Notes under the pieces: model-generated
What the model saw: the letters and a program-made list of their open reading frames with translations, nothing else
Databases searched by the model: none
What the model was told of the DNA's origin: nothing
Shown: positions 36,750 to 46,000 of the stretch, piece by piece
Position numbering within the stretch: position 1 is the stretch's first letter
Layout: the number at the start of each line of letters is the position of its first letter
Program-made: the position numbers and the translations under genes
NCBI RefSeq assembly: GCF_037026685.1
Contig: NZ_JBANET010000006.1
Span: forward strand, 1-64,000
Source: Orrella sp037026685
Lineage (GTDB): Bacteria; Pseudomonadota; Gammaproteobacteria; Burkholderiales; Burkholderiaceae_B
Direction: 5' to 3'
DNA: 64,000 bases

Positions 36750-37070
36750 ATGGAAATGCCCCCTGTTGTACAGGCCTACTTCCAGGCGGACAAAGGCAGC
36801 GACGATCAGGCCCTGGCCCAGGCGTTCGCCGCCGACGCCGTGGTCCGGGACGAAGGGATACCGCATGAGGGCGCAGCGGCCATACGCGCGTGGTGGCTGG
36901 CTGCCAAGGAAAAATACGGCCACGTCGCCGAGCCGCAAGAGAGCCGCAGCGCCCATGGCAAGATCCATATCCGCGCCAGGGTGACGGGACGTTTTCCCGG
37001 CAGCCCGGCCATGCTGGATTTCGTCTTTACGCTGGAAGGCGGCAGGATCGCCCGGCTGGAGATCGGCTGA
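36750..37070 (+). CDS. NTF2-like/SnoaL-fold protein
   Basis: A 106-residue protein of the nuclear transport factor 2-like fold. The helix AYFQADKGSDDQALAQAFA, the strand AVVRDEG and the closing strands FTLEGGRIARLEIG are typical. Such small cones act as isomerases, hydrolases or ligand-binding proteins. Its TGA overlaps the ATG of the following SDR gene by one base, so the two are coupled, and both face a divergent LysR gene. Confidence 0.8.
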   Translation: MEMPPVVQAYFQADKGSDDQALAQAFAADAVVRDEGIPHEGAAAIRAWWLAAKEKYGHVAEPQESRSAHGKIHIRARVTGRFPGSPAMLDFVFTLEGGRIARLEIG

Positions 37071-37849
37071 TGGACGGATTCCTTGCGTTGAAGGGAAAGC
37101 GTGCGCTGGTCACCGCCGGCAGCCAAGGCACGGGTGCCGCGACCGTCAGGCTATTCCGGGCCCTGGGGGCGCAGGTGCTGGCGGTGGCCCGGTCGCGCCC
37201 GCAGGCCCTGCCCCCGGAAAGCTTCGTGGCCGCCGATCTGACCACTGTCGCGGGCTGCGCGAGCGTGGCGCAGGCTGCGCGCGAGCGGCTGGGCGGCCTG
37301 GACATCATCGTGCATATGCTTGGCGGCTCGTCGGCGCCGGCGGGCGGTTTTGCGGCGCTCGGCGACGACGCATGGCAGCAGGAACTCGCTCTGAACCTGT
37401 TTCCGGCCGTGCGCCTGGACAGGGCGCTGGTCCCGGACATGGTGGCCCAGGGCAGCGGCGTGGTGATCCACGTGTCCTCCATCCAAAGGATGCTGCCCCT
37501 GCCCGAGGCGACGACCGCCTACGCTGCCGCGAAGGCCGCCTTGTCCACGTATAGCAAGAGCCTGTCGAAGGAAGTGTCGCCCAAGGGCGTACGCGTAGTC
37601 AGTGTCTCGCCGGGCTGGATAGAGACCGAGGCTTCCATCGGCCTGGCCGAGCGGCTTGCCCGCCAGGCAGGCACCGATATCGAGGGCGGCAGGCAGATGA
37701 TCATGGCATCGTTGGGCGGTATTCCGATCGGGCGTCCGTCCAGGCCCGAGGAGGTCGCCAACCTGATCGCATTCCTGGCGTCGGAGCGGGCCGCGACGAT
37801 CAACGGCGCAGAGTACGTGATCGACGGCGGCACCGTACCGACGGTATGA
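37070..37849 (+). CDS. Short-chain dehydrogenase/reductase
   Basis: A 259-residue NAD(P)-dependent oxidoreductase. The cofactor loop TAGSQGTG is at 15-22, the catalytic Ser is at 136-137, and Tyr151 and Lys155 form the YAAAK motif; GGTVPTV closes the protein. The NAG motif usual after strand 4 reads MLGG here. It is translationally coupled to the NTF2-like gene, an arrangement seen in small steroid- or xenobiotic-modifying operons. The substrate is unknown. Confidence 0.88.
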   Translation: MDGFLALKGKRALVTAGSQGTGAATVRLFRALGAQVLAVARSRPQALPPESFVAADLTTVAGCASVAQAARERLGGLDIIVHMLGGSSAPAGGFAALGDDAWQQELALNLFPAVRLDRALVPDMVAQGSGVVIHVSSIQRMLPLPEATTAYAAAKAALSTYSKSLSKEVSPKGVRVVSVSPGWIETEASIGLAERLARQAGTDIEGGRQMIMASLGGIPIGRPSRPEEVANLIAFLASERAATINGAEYVIDGGTVPTV

Positions 37850-37928
37850 GCCCGCCGGGCCGTCCCAAGGGCGAATACCGGCGTGCGCCGCACGAAGGTA
37901 GTCCAGTGAGCGCGGCGGCCATCGCGCC

Positions 37929-38708
37929 TTAGCGCGAGGCGCCCCGGGCCGCGCGGTCGATGGCATCGGCCACGGCCTTGGGCTGGCTCAGGAACGGCAC
38001 GTGGCTGGCCTGCACCTGCTCGATGCTTGCGCCGATGCGTTCGGCCGTATGGCGCAGGAGCTTGGGATCAATCGCCTTGTCCTGCGTGGCGATGATGGCC
38101 CAGCTCGGCTTGCTGCGCCAGGCGGCGTGGCCGACCTTGGTCTCGAAGATGGACATGTTGATCGGAACCTGCGAATCCCGCAGGAAGGCGGCGTCCGCAT
38201 CGCTGGTATCGCCGGCAAAGCCGGTCTTGAATTTTTCCAGGCTGACGAAGCCATAGCCGTCGGCTTGCGTCTCGATGACGAATTCCGGCGGAGGCGGGAT
38301 GTCGGCGAACTGCGAACCGGTGGACTCCCCGACGTCGGGGGCCAGCGCACTGACGTAGACCAGGCCGGCCACCTTCGGGTCGATGCCCGCTTCGGTGATG
38401 ACCGTGCCGCCGTAGGAATGCCCCACCAGCAGGGTCGGACCGTGCTGCCGGTCCAGGACCCGCCGTGTGGCGGCCACGTCGTCGGCCAGCGAGGTAAGCG
38501 GGTTCTGCACGATCGTGACCCGGTAGCCGCGCCCGGTCAACTGGTCGTACACGCCGCGCCAGCCCGAACCGTCGGCGAAGGCGCCGTGCACCAGCACGAC
38601 GTTCCTGACGGCCTGGCTGTCGGGGATGCGGTCGGAAGAGTGCGCGAGATGGGCGGCGGTCATGCCGGCGGCAGCGGCCATGGCGGCCAGCAGGTTCTTC
38701 ATCTTCAT
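37929..38708 (-). CDS. Exported alpha/beta hydrolase
   Basis: A 259-residue hydrolase with a signal-like N-terminus (NLLAAMAAAAGMTAAHLAHS), so probably periplasmic. The oxyanion loop is HGAFADGSGW (41-50), the nucleophile Ser98 sits in GHSYGG, and the catalytic His is in QASHVPFLSQP near the end. It belongs to the salicylate-esterase/EstC-like branch. The start at 38708 follows AAGGAC; a longer frame adds a run of Ile/Ala read from the operator region. It is divergent from an OhrR-like gene, and a matching palindrome lies next to its start. Confidence 0.85.
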   Translation of the reverse strand: MKMKNLLAAMAAAAGMTAAHLAHSSDRIPDSQAVRNVVLVHGAFADGSGWRGVYDQLTGRGYRVTIVQNPLTSLADDVAATRRVLDRQHGPTLLVGHSYGGTVITEAGIDPKVAGLVYVSALAPDVGESTGSQFADIPPPPEFVIETQADGYGFVSLEKFKTGFAGDTSDADAAFLRDSQVPINMSIFETKVGHAAWRSKPSWAIIATQDKAIDPKLLRHTAERIGASIEQVQASHVPFLSQPKAVADAIDRAARGASR

Positions 38709-38730
38709 GGTCAAGTCCTTGATTGGTTTA

Positions 38731-38755
38731 ATCGCGATAATTGTTATCGCGATAA
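38731..38755. promoter_or_regulatory. Putative OhrR-like operator, site 1
   Basis: Two copies of ATCGCGAT, 15 bases apart, the second inside the perfect palindrome TTATCGCGATAA (38744-38755). It lies 22 bases upstream of the hydrolase start. The same pattern recurs at 38801-38825 next to the regulator gene. Confidence 0.6.
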
Positions 38756-38800
38756 TTAAATTCTGGGGCACGGCCGCGAAGCCTGTCAAGCCAAATTTTT

Positions 38801-38825
38801 ATCTCGATATAAGTTATCGCTGTTT
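38801..38825. promoter_or_regulatory. Putative OhrR-like operator, site 2
   Basis: ATCTCGATATAAGTTATCGC, a degenerate copy of site 1 in the same orientation: ATC.CGATA then GTTATCGC at the same spacing. It is 32 bases upstream of the MarR-family start. Confidence 0.55.
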
Positions 38826-38856
38826 GCTAGACTGGCGGGAACTAGAAGGAGCCGCC

Positions 38857-39327
38857 ATGACCAAGCAAAAGGCAAACCCACCTGTACCGCTGGACGCCCA
38901 GCTTTGTTATGCCATTTATTCGGCGGGCATTGCCGTCCAGCGGATATACAAGCCCTTGCTCGACCGGCTGGGGCTGACGTATCCGCAGTACCTGGTGCTC
39001 AATGTCCTGTGGGCCGGGGACGGGCAGACGGTCGGGGCTATCGCCGAGAAGCTGGCGCTCGAACCCAGCACCTTGACGCCCTTGCTCAAGCGCCTGGAGG
39101 CGGCCGGGCTGGTGCAACGCACGCGCAACCCGGCCAACGAGCGGCAGGTGCTCGTCGCACTGACCGGGCCGGGACGGGATCTGCGCAGCCAGGCTGGTTG
39201 CCTGGGCGACATGCTGCTCGCGGCATCCGGACGCACGCCCCCCGAGCTGGCCGAGCTGAACACGCAGCTCAGGCAGCTGCGCGACGCGATCTACTCCCAG
39301 GCAGGCGCCTGGAGCCTGCCGGCCTGA
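38857..39327 (+). CDS. MarR family regulator, OhrR-like peroxide sensor
   Basis: A 156-residue winged-helix repressor. The segment LDAQLCYAIYSAG and YKPLLDRLGLTYPQYL match Bacillus OhrR closely, including the redox cysteine (Cys17) and the tyrosines that bond to it (equivalents in YKPLL and TYPQY). A second Cys115 in the dimer helix region could form the disulfide seen in two-Cys OhrR of Xanthomonas. The start at 38857 follows AGAAGGAG. No ohr gene is adjacent; the divergent hydrolase gene and two matching palindromes suggest that is the target. Confidence 0.9.
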   Translation: MTKQKANPPVPLDAQLCYAIYSAGIAVQRIYKPLLDRLGLTYPQYLVLNVLWAGDGQTVGAIAEKLALEPSTLTPLLKRLEAAGLVQRTRNPANERQVLVALTGPGRDLRSQAGCLGDMLLAASGRTPPELAELNTQLRQLRDAIYSQAGAWSLPA

Positions 39328-39358
39328 CCGGCGGGTTCAAGCGCCGGGCCGGCCTTGA

Positions 39359-40033
39359 TCAGCCCAGCGTCTCTTCCTGCCCGTAGTATTTCACGCCGAT
39401 CTTGATCCGCTCGCGTCCCTGCGCGCGGCGGTGGCGGTTGGTGTCGCGCAGCGAATACACGCAGCCGCAGTATTCCTGCTGGTAGAAGCCTTCGCGCTTG
39501 CTGATCTCGATCATGCGCGCCGAGCCGCCGCCCTTGCGCCAGTTGTAGGTCCAGTAGATCATGCCCGGATAGCGGGCGGCCGCGCGCTCGCCGCAGCCGT
39601 TGATCTGGTTCATGTCCTTCCAGCGCGAGATGCCCAGCGAACTGGTGAAGGTGTCATAGCCGTGTTCGTGGGCATACAGCGCGGTGCGCTCGAAGCGCAT
39701 GTCGAAGCAGGCGGTGCAGCGGATGCCGCGCTCGGGCTCGTTCTCCATGCCCTTGACGCGCTCGAACCAGTTGTCCACGTCGTAGTCGGCGTCGATGAAC
39801 TCGATGCCGTGCTGCTCGCAGAAGCGGATGTTCTCGTTCTTGCGGATCTCGTACTCGCGCACCGGATGGATGTTGGGGTTGTAGAAGAACACCGCGTAGC
39901 GGATGCCCGAGGCCAGCATGGCCTCCATGACTTCGCCCGAGCAGGGCGCGCAGCACGAATGCAGCAGCACCGTGTCGCGGCCTTGGGGCAGGGCGAGCTT
40001 GGGACGGGCGGGCGTGGTGGCGGAGTCGGTCAT
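39359..40033 (-). CDS. queH: Epoxyqueuosine reductase QueH
   Basis: A 224-residue iron-sulfur enzyme (DUF208) catalysing the last queuosine step, epoxyqueuosine to queuosine in tRNA; it is unrelated to and replaces QueG. Conserved cysteines are visible in LLHSCCAPCSGE, in CTACFDMRFERTA and in QEYCGCVYSLRD. The length is normal. It lies 120 bases downstream of glnE on the same strand, with no shared function apparent. Confidence 0.94.
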   Translation of the reverse strand: MTDSATTPARPKLALPQGRDTVLLHSCCAPCSGEVMEAMLASGIRYAVFFYNPNIHPVREYEIRKNENIRFCEQHGIEFIDADYDVDNWFERVKGMENEPERGIRCTACFDMRFERTALYAHEHGYDTFTSSLGISRWKDMNQINGCGERAAARYPGMIYWTYNWRKGGGSARMIEISKREGFYQQEYCGCVYSLRDTNRHRRAQGRERIKIGVKYYGQEETLG

Positions 40034-40153
40034 GGCTGGACGATGGCGGCCGCCCGTGCGGGCGGCGGCGCTTCAATTCTGGAAAACCTTTATTTTACGC
40101 GCCCTTGCCGGCCATTCCTATGCGGGCTGGCGTTCGGGCATCTTGGCCTGCCC

Positions 40154-42988
40154 CTACACCTTCATCACCCCGCGCCCCGTCCCCAGGCTGGCGGGGCTGG
40201 CCGGGGTGGCCTGGCCCAGCACGGCGTCCCACAGCGCCTGCACCGCCTTGCGTTCGGCCTGCAGTTCGCTGCCGGGCACGCGGGCCTTTTCCAGGCCCTT
40301 CAGGCGCAGGGCGTGCTGGCGCCGGCGCAGGGTGCGATAGGCGTCGCCGGCCTGCAGCGCCAGGTCCTGGCCTACCAGGCCGGCTGCCGCGGCCAGCTTG
40401 AGCAGGGCGATGTTGCCCAGGTTGTCGGCCAGCTCGGGGTGCTGCGGCGCATGGCGCAGCACCAGGTACTGGGTGACGAACTCCACGTCCACCATGCCGC
40501 CGCGGTCGTGCTTCAGGTCGAAGTCCGGGCCCGTGTTGGGGTGGCCGGCGCGGATGCGTTCGCGCATGGCCAGCACCTCGCCGGCCAGGGTGTCGTTCTC
40601 GCGCGGCGTCAGCAGGATCTCGCGGCGGATCTGCTCGAAGCGCGCGCCCACCTGGGGGTCGCCCGCGGCATAACGCGCGCGCGTGAGCGCCTGGTGCTCC
40701 CACAGCCAGGCATGCCCGCGCTGGTATTGGGCGAAGGCCTCGACCGAGACGGCCAGCAGGCCGGCTTCGCCGTCCGGGCGCAGGCGCAAGTCCACTTCGT
40801 AGAGCCGGCCGGAGGAAGTCAGCGTCGAAAGCCAGGAGCTCATGCGCCGTCCCAGCTTGGCGTAGCGCTCGGGCGCGTCCTCGGCGGGATCCTCGAACAG
40901 GAAGACCAGGTCCAGGTCCGAGACGTAGCCCAGTTCCTTGCCGCCCAGCTTGCCATAGGCGATGACCGCAAAGCGCGGCGCGCCGGCCTGCGGATCCTTG
41001 GCGACCAGGGGCCAGCAGCGGCGCAGGGTTTCTTCCAGCAGCAGGTCGGCCAGGGCCGAAAGCTGGTCGGCCAGCTTTTCCACGCTGAGCTCGCCTTCCA
41101 GGTCCTGGGCCAGCAGCTGGAAGCTGGCCTGGCGCTGCACGTCGCGCATCAGGTTCATCTGGCGCTCGATGTCGGGCTGGCCGTCGGGCAGGCGGCAGGC
41201 GTCCAGGTCCCGGCGCAGCTGCTGCGAGACCTGCGGGAAGTCCAGCGGCTCGAACAGCGTGCGCCAGTCGATCAGGCCGTCCAGCAGCAGGGGATGCTTG
41301 GTCAGGTACTGCGCCGCCCACGGGCTGGCGGCCACGATGCGGGCCACACGGGCCAGGGTGTCGGGATACTCCGCCAGCAGGGCCAGGTAGGCGCTGCGCT
41401 GGGCGATCTGCTCGATCAGGTCCAGCAGCCGCGTGGCCGCGGCCAGCGGCTCGGCGGTCTGGCTTGCCGCGTCGATGGCGGCCGGCAGCAGCGTCTCGAC
41501 CCGGCGCCGGCTGGTCTCGGGCAGGCTGCGCACGCGGTGGCTGCTGAGCAGGGCCTCGGCGCGGGCCAGCAGCGGTTCGGCCTGCTCGCCGAAGCGGGCA
41601 TGGATCCGGCTGGCCAGCCGGCTTTCGCTGTCCGACTCGTCCGCCCCGCCAGCCGGCTCACCGCCCGCGCCGCCCGCGCCGTGCGTGCCGCCGCCCAGGC
41701 CGGCCAGGCGGAAGGCATCATGGAAGGTATGGGCGACGAACTCGCGGTGCTGCGCCAGGGTCTGTTCGAAGTCCTGCGGCGCCATGCCCATGGCCTGCGC
41801 CAGCGCGGCCCGGCGTTCGGGGTCGCTGGGCAGCAGGTGCGTCTGTTCGTCCTCGCGGTATTGCAGCATGTGCTCGGTGCGGCGCAGGAAGCGATAGGCG
41901 GCTTCCAGTCTTGCCGCGTCTTGCGCGGGCAGCAGCCCGGCCTGCGCCTGCACGCGCAGGGCCTCGATCAGGCCGCGGGTCTGCAGCGCCGGGGTCCGGC
42001 CGCCGCGGATCAGCTGGGACAGCTGCACCACGAACTCGATCTCGCGGATGCCGCCTTCGCCCAGCTTGATGTTGTGCACCGTGTCCACGCCGTTGCGGGC
42101 CAGCGCCCGGCGCTGCCAGTCCAGCCGGATGCGCTCGCGCAGGCCGCGCAGGGCCGCCAGCGCGTCGAAATCCAGGTATTTCCGGTAGACGAAGGGCACG
42201 CGCAGGCTTTCGAGCTGGCGCAGCTGCGGCTCGGGCTGGCTGCCCTCGAAGGCGTGCGCCGGCATGGGCCGCGCCTTGAGCCAGGCATAGCGTTCCCATT
42301 CGCGTCCTTGCGCCACCAGGTACAACTCCAGCGCATCCAGGCTCCAGGCCAGCGGACCGGCATCGCCGTCCGGGCGCAGGCGCAGGTCGGTGCGAAAGAC
42401 CTGCCCGTCGGCGTCGGCTTCGGAGATCACGGGCATCATGCGCTGGGTCAGGCGGCCGTAGAACTCGTGGTGCGAAAGCCTGCGCCGCCCGTCGGTCTCG
42501 CCTTCCTCGCCATAGAGCATGATGAGGTCGATGTCCGAGGACACGTTCAGCTCGCGCCCGCCCAGCTTGCCCATGCCCAGGATCAGCATTTCCTGCGGGG
42601 CGCCGTGCGCATCCCTGGGCACGCCGTGCACGGCGGCCAGCTCGGTCGCCACGCTGCGGTAGGCCTGGGCCACGGCCAGGTCGGCCAGCGCGGTCATGGC
42701 CCCCACGACTTCCTCCAGCGGCGCCAGGCCGGCCATGTCGCGCGCCATGGCGCAGCAGAACACCCGCTCGCGCAGCTTGCGCAGTACCGCGCGGCACTGC
42801 GCCACCGGCAGGCGATGGCCGGCGGCCGGCGCTCCGGCCAGCTCGGCAAACCAGCGCTGCAGCGCCTGTTCGTCCAGCGCGTGGGCGGCGGCTTCGTGCA
42901 GCCAGTGCCGCAGGTCCGGCCGGGCGTCGAGCCTGCGGCGCAGATGGCCGGACCATTGCAGGGCGGGGGCGAGCGGATCGGTAGGCAT
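40154..42988 (-). CDS. glnE: Bifunctional glutamine synthetase adenylyltransferase/adenylyl-removing enzyme
   Basis: A 944-residue enzyme that switches glutamine synthetase off and on in response to PII. Two nucleotidyltransferase domains are each marked by the metal motif: GKLGGKELGYVSDLDLVFLF in the N-terminal part as encoded downstream, and GKLGGRELNVSSDIDLIMLY in the other half, with the regulatory helical region between. The start at 42988 is preferred; an ATG at 43105 would overlap the divergent gene and adds unrelated residues. The length matches E. coli GlnE (946). Confidence 0.95.
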   Translation of the reverse strand: MPTDPLAPALQWSGHLRRRLDARPDLRHWLHEAAAHALDEQALQRWFAELAGAPAAGHRLPVAQCRAVLRKLRERVFCCAMARDMAGLAPLEEVVGAMTALADLAVAQAYRSVATELAAVHGVPRDAHGAPQEMLILGMGKLGGRELNVSSDIDLIMLYGEEGETDGRRRLSHHEFYGRLTQRMMPVISEADADGQVFRTDLRLRPDGDAGPLAWSLDALELYLVAQGREWERYAWLKARPMPAHAFEGSQPEPQLRQLESLRVPFVYRKYLDFDALAALRGLRERIRLDWQRRALARNGVDTVHNIKLGEGGIREIEFVVQLSQLIRGGRTPALQTRGLIEALRVQAQAGLLPAQDAARLEAAYRFLRRTEHMLQYREDEQTHLLPSDPERRAALAQAMGMAPQDFEQTLAQHREFVAHTFHDAFRLAGLGGGTHGAGGAGGEPAGGADESDSESRLASRIHARFGEQAEPLLARAEALLSSHRVRSLPETSRRRVETLLPAAIDAASQTAEPLAAATRLLDLIEQIAQRSAYLALLAEYPDTLARVARIVAASPWAAQYLTKHPLLLDGLIDWRTLFEPLDFPQVSQQLRRDLDACRLPDGQPDIERQMNLMRDVQRQASFQLLAQDLEGELSVEKLADQLSALADLLLEETLRRCWPLVAKDPQAGAPRFAVIAYGKLGGKELGYVSDLDLVFLFEDPAEDAPERYAKLGRRMSSWLSTLTSSGRLYEVDLRLRPDGEAGLLAVSVEAFAQYQRGHAWLWEHQALTRARYAAGDPQVGARFEQIRREILLTPRENDTLAGEVLAMRERIRAGHPNTGPDFDLKHDRGGMVDVEFVTQYLVLRHAPQHPELADNLGNIALLKLAAAAGLVGQDLALQAGDAYRTLRRRQHALRLKGLEKARVPGSELQAERKAVQALWDAVLGQATPASPASLGTGRGVMKV

Positions 42989-43088
42989 GCGTTTCGGGCT
43001 GCAAGAGACGCCGCGCGGGCGTTTCGGGTATAAGTGGTGGTTTGCGCACGATACTGCAATCCACGCCGAGCCGCCCATCCATCGCCCC

Positions 43089-46000
43089 GTGCCGTCATCC
43101 AACAAGGTTCTCTGCAGGCTGTTCTGGACCGCGCTGGGCCTCTACCTGCTGGGGGTCGCTGCCGTGCTGGTGCTGCGCTATGCCGTGCTGCCGCAGGCCG
43201 ACCAGTGGCGTGTGCACATCGAACAGATGGCCGGCCGCGCGCTGGATGCGCAGGTGCGCATCGATCACGTGGCCGCCCGCTGGAGCGGCCTGCATCCGCG
43301 CTTTACGCTGACCGGGGTCCGCATCGTCGACGACCAGGGCCAGGCGCTGCTGCGCCTGCCGCGCGTGCAGGCCGTGCTGTCCTGGCGCAGCGTGCTGGGC
43401 CTGTCGCCGCGGTTTCTATCGCTGGCCCTGGACGAGGTGGAGCTGACCCTGCGCCGCGATGCCCGCAACCGCATCTGGGTGGCCAACCGCTCCTTTGCCT
43501 TGGGCGAGCCGGGCCAGGACCTTTCCCTGGACACGCCGCTGACGCGATGGCTGGCCCGGCAGGGCGACCTGGTGGTGCGCGATGCCCGGCTGCACTGGCA
43601 GGACGAGTTGCGCGGCGCGCCCGGGCTGACTTTCGAGGGCGTGAGCCTGCGCCTGCACAACAGCCTGTTGCGCCACCAGTTCGTCTTGCGGGCGCGCCCG
43701 CCCGCCGCACTGGCTGCGGGCCTGGAGGTCCAGGCCGAAACCGAGCGCGGTTTCTTGCGGCAGCCGGCCCGGCGCGGCGGGCAGGTGTACTTGCGCCTGG
43801 ACGATGCCGAGCCGCTGGCCTGGCGGCCGTGGCTGGACGTGCCCGACGATGCGCGCGGGCGCATGGCCATGCGCGGCTGGGGCCAGATCCATGACGGCAG
43901 GCTGGCGCACGTGATGCTGGACCTGGCCGCCCGCGACCTGGGCGGCGCGCGGGCCCAGCCGGCCTGGCGCGCCGGCGTGCAAACCTTGCGCCTGGGCCTG
44001 CAAGGCGCGCCGGGGGACTTGCTCGCGGGGCGGGCGCCGGCCTGGCTGGCAAGCTCGCCGGCGCAGGACGGCCTGCAGGTGACGCTGCAGGCCGGCGGCA
44101 TCGACGTCGAGCTTCCCCGGTTCTTCGAGCAGCCCTTGCCCGGCATCGATGCGCTGCAGGCCTCGTTCTCGCTGCGCCACGCCGCCGGCCAGCCGTGGTC
44201 GGTGCACGTCAGCCAGGCGCTGATCCGCAACGGCGACCTGTCGGCCACGCTGCAAGGCAGCTGGCGCGGCCAGGGGCGCACCGCCGCCGGCACGGCCGAT
44301 TTCGGCGGCCAGATAGAGCGCGCCGCCATGAACGCCATCCATCGCTACCTGCCCTTGACGGTGTCCGAGCACGCCCGCCAATGGCTGGCCCGCGGCCTGC
44401 CGCAGGGGCAGGTGACGGCGGGCAGTTATGCCGTCAGCGGCGACCTGGCCGACTTTCCCTACGAGCATCCCGGCGAGGTCGGCCAGTTCCGCGTCCAGGG
44501 CCGCATCAGCGGCGCCGACGTCGACTATGCGCCCGCGCGTCCGGGGCGGTTGCCCTGGCCCATGCTGCAGGGCTTGAGCGGCTCGTTCGCCATCGACCGC
44601 GATGCCTTGTCCCTGCAAGCCTCGGGCGGCATCGTGCGCACCAGCGCCGAGCATTCGGTGGCCCTGCTGCAGGCCCAGGCCAGCATTCCCCACATGTCCC
44701 GCGGCGCCCGGCTGCACGTGCAGGGCACCACCGAAGGCCCCGCGCCGGCCTACCTGGCGATGGTGCCGCGTTCGCCGCTGGGCGGGCTGCTGGGCGGCGT
44801 GCTCGACCGGGCGCAGGCCAGCGGCCATTGGCAGGTGCCGCTGGCCTTGGACATACCGCTGACCGCGGTCGATGACACGCAGGTGCGCGGCAGCGTCGCC
44901 TTCAACGGGGGCGATTTCGTGCTCGGGCCCGGCGTGCCGCCGTTTCGCCGCATCCAGGGCACGCTGGGCTTTACCGAGCAGGGCGTCTCCAGCGAGGGCC
45001 TGCGCGGCCAATTCCTGGGCGGCCCCTATACGCTGTCCGGCACGCTGGCCCCCGGTGCGCCGGGCCTGGCGTTCTCGGGCACCTTGAGCAGCGCCGGCCT
45101 GCAGCAGCTGGGCGCCCCCGGCCTGCTCGGGCGGATGTCGGGCCGCACGGCCTATCGCGGCAGCCTGCTGATGGGGGCGGACCGGGGCATCGTCCTGACG
45201 GCCGAATCCGATTTGCGCGGCATGGCGCTGGATTTTCCCGCGCCGCTGGACAAGGCCGCCGCGGCGACGCTGCCGCTGTCGGTGCGCTATGAAGCCGGGC
45301 AGGTCCGCGGGCCGGGCGGGACGCAGCGGCTCACGGCCGGCCTGGGCCAGTCGCTGGCCTTGCGCCTGGAGCGCGATGCCGGCGCCGGCGGCCAGTCCTA
45401 TTTCCAGCGCGGCGCGCTGGGCATCGACAGTCCGGCCGAGCTGCCTGGCTCGGGGCTGCGCATCCAGGCCCGGCTGCCGCGCCTGGACCTGGACGCCTGG
45501 CGGGCCGTGGCCGAGCAGGCATCCGGCGCGGCGCCGGCCGGCAAATGCCCGCCCGGCGCGCCCGCCGCCTGCGGCGCGTCCACGCACCGTCCCGCCGCCC
45601 AGCCACGCGCCGGCGGGCTGCAGGCCGGCGCGCTGCTGCCCCGCCTGAGCAGTGTGGACCTGCGCACCGAGACGCTGCTGCTGGGCAAGGCGAGCCTCGA
45701 AGACCTGCAGCTGCAGGCCCGCAGCAGCGAGCCGGGCCGCTGGCAAGCCACGCTGGCCTCGCGCCAGGCGGCCGGCACCCTGGACTGGCAGGCGCCGGGG
45801 CAGGCGCCCGGCCGGCTGCAGGCGCGTCTGAGCCACCTGGCGCTGGGCCGCGAGCGCGGCCGCGAGCCGGACCAGGCCGGGCCGCAGGAGCCGGTGCAGA
45901 TCGAGGACGACGCCTTTGCCGACCTGCCCGACGTGGACCTGCGCGCCGACCAGCTGCTTTTGTACGGCCGGCCCGCCGGCGCGCTGGTTCTTCAAGGCAG

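Noticed and set aside
40154..43105. A glnE start at 43105
   Set aside because: It would overlap the start of the divergent YhdP-like gene and adds non-homologous residues.
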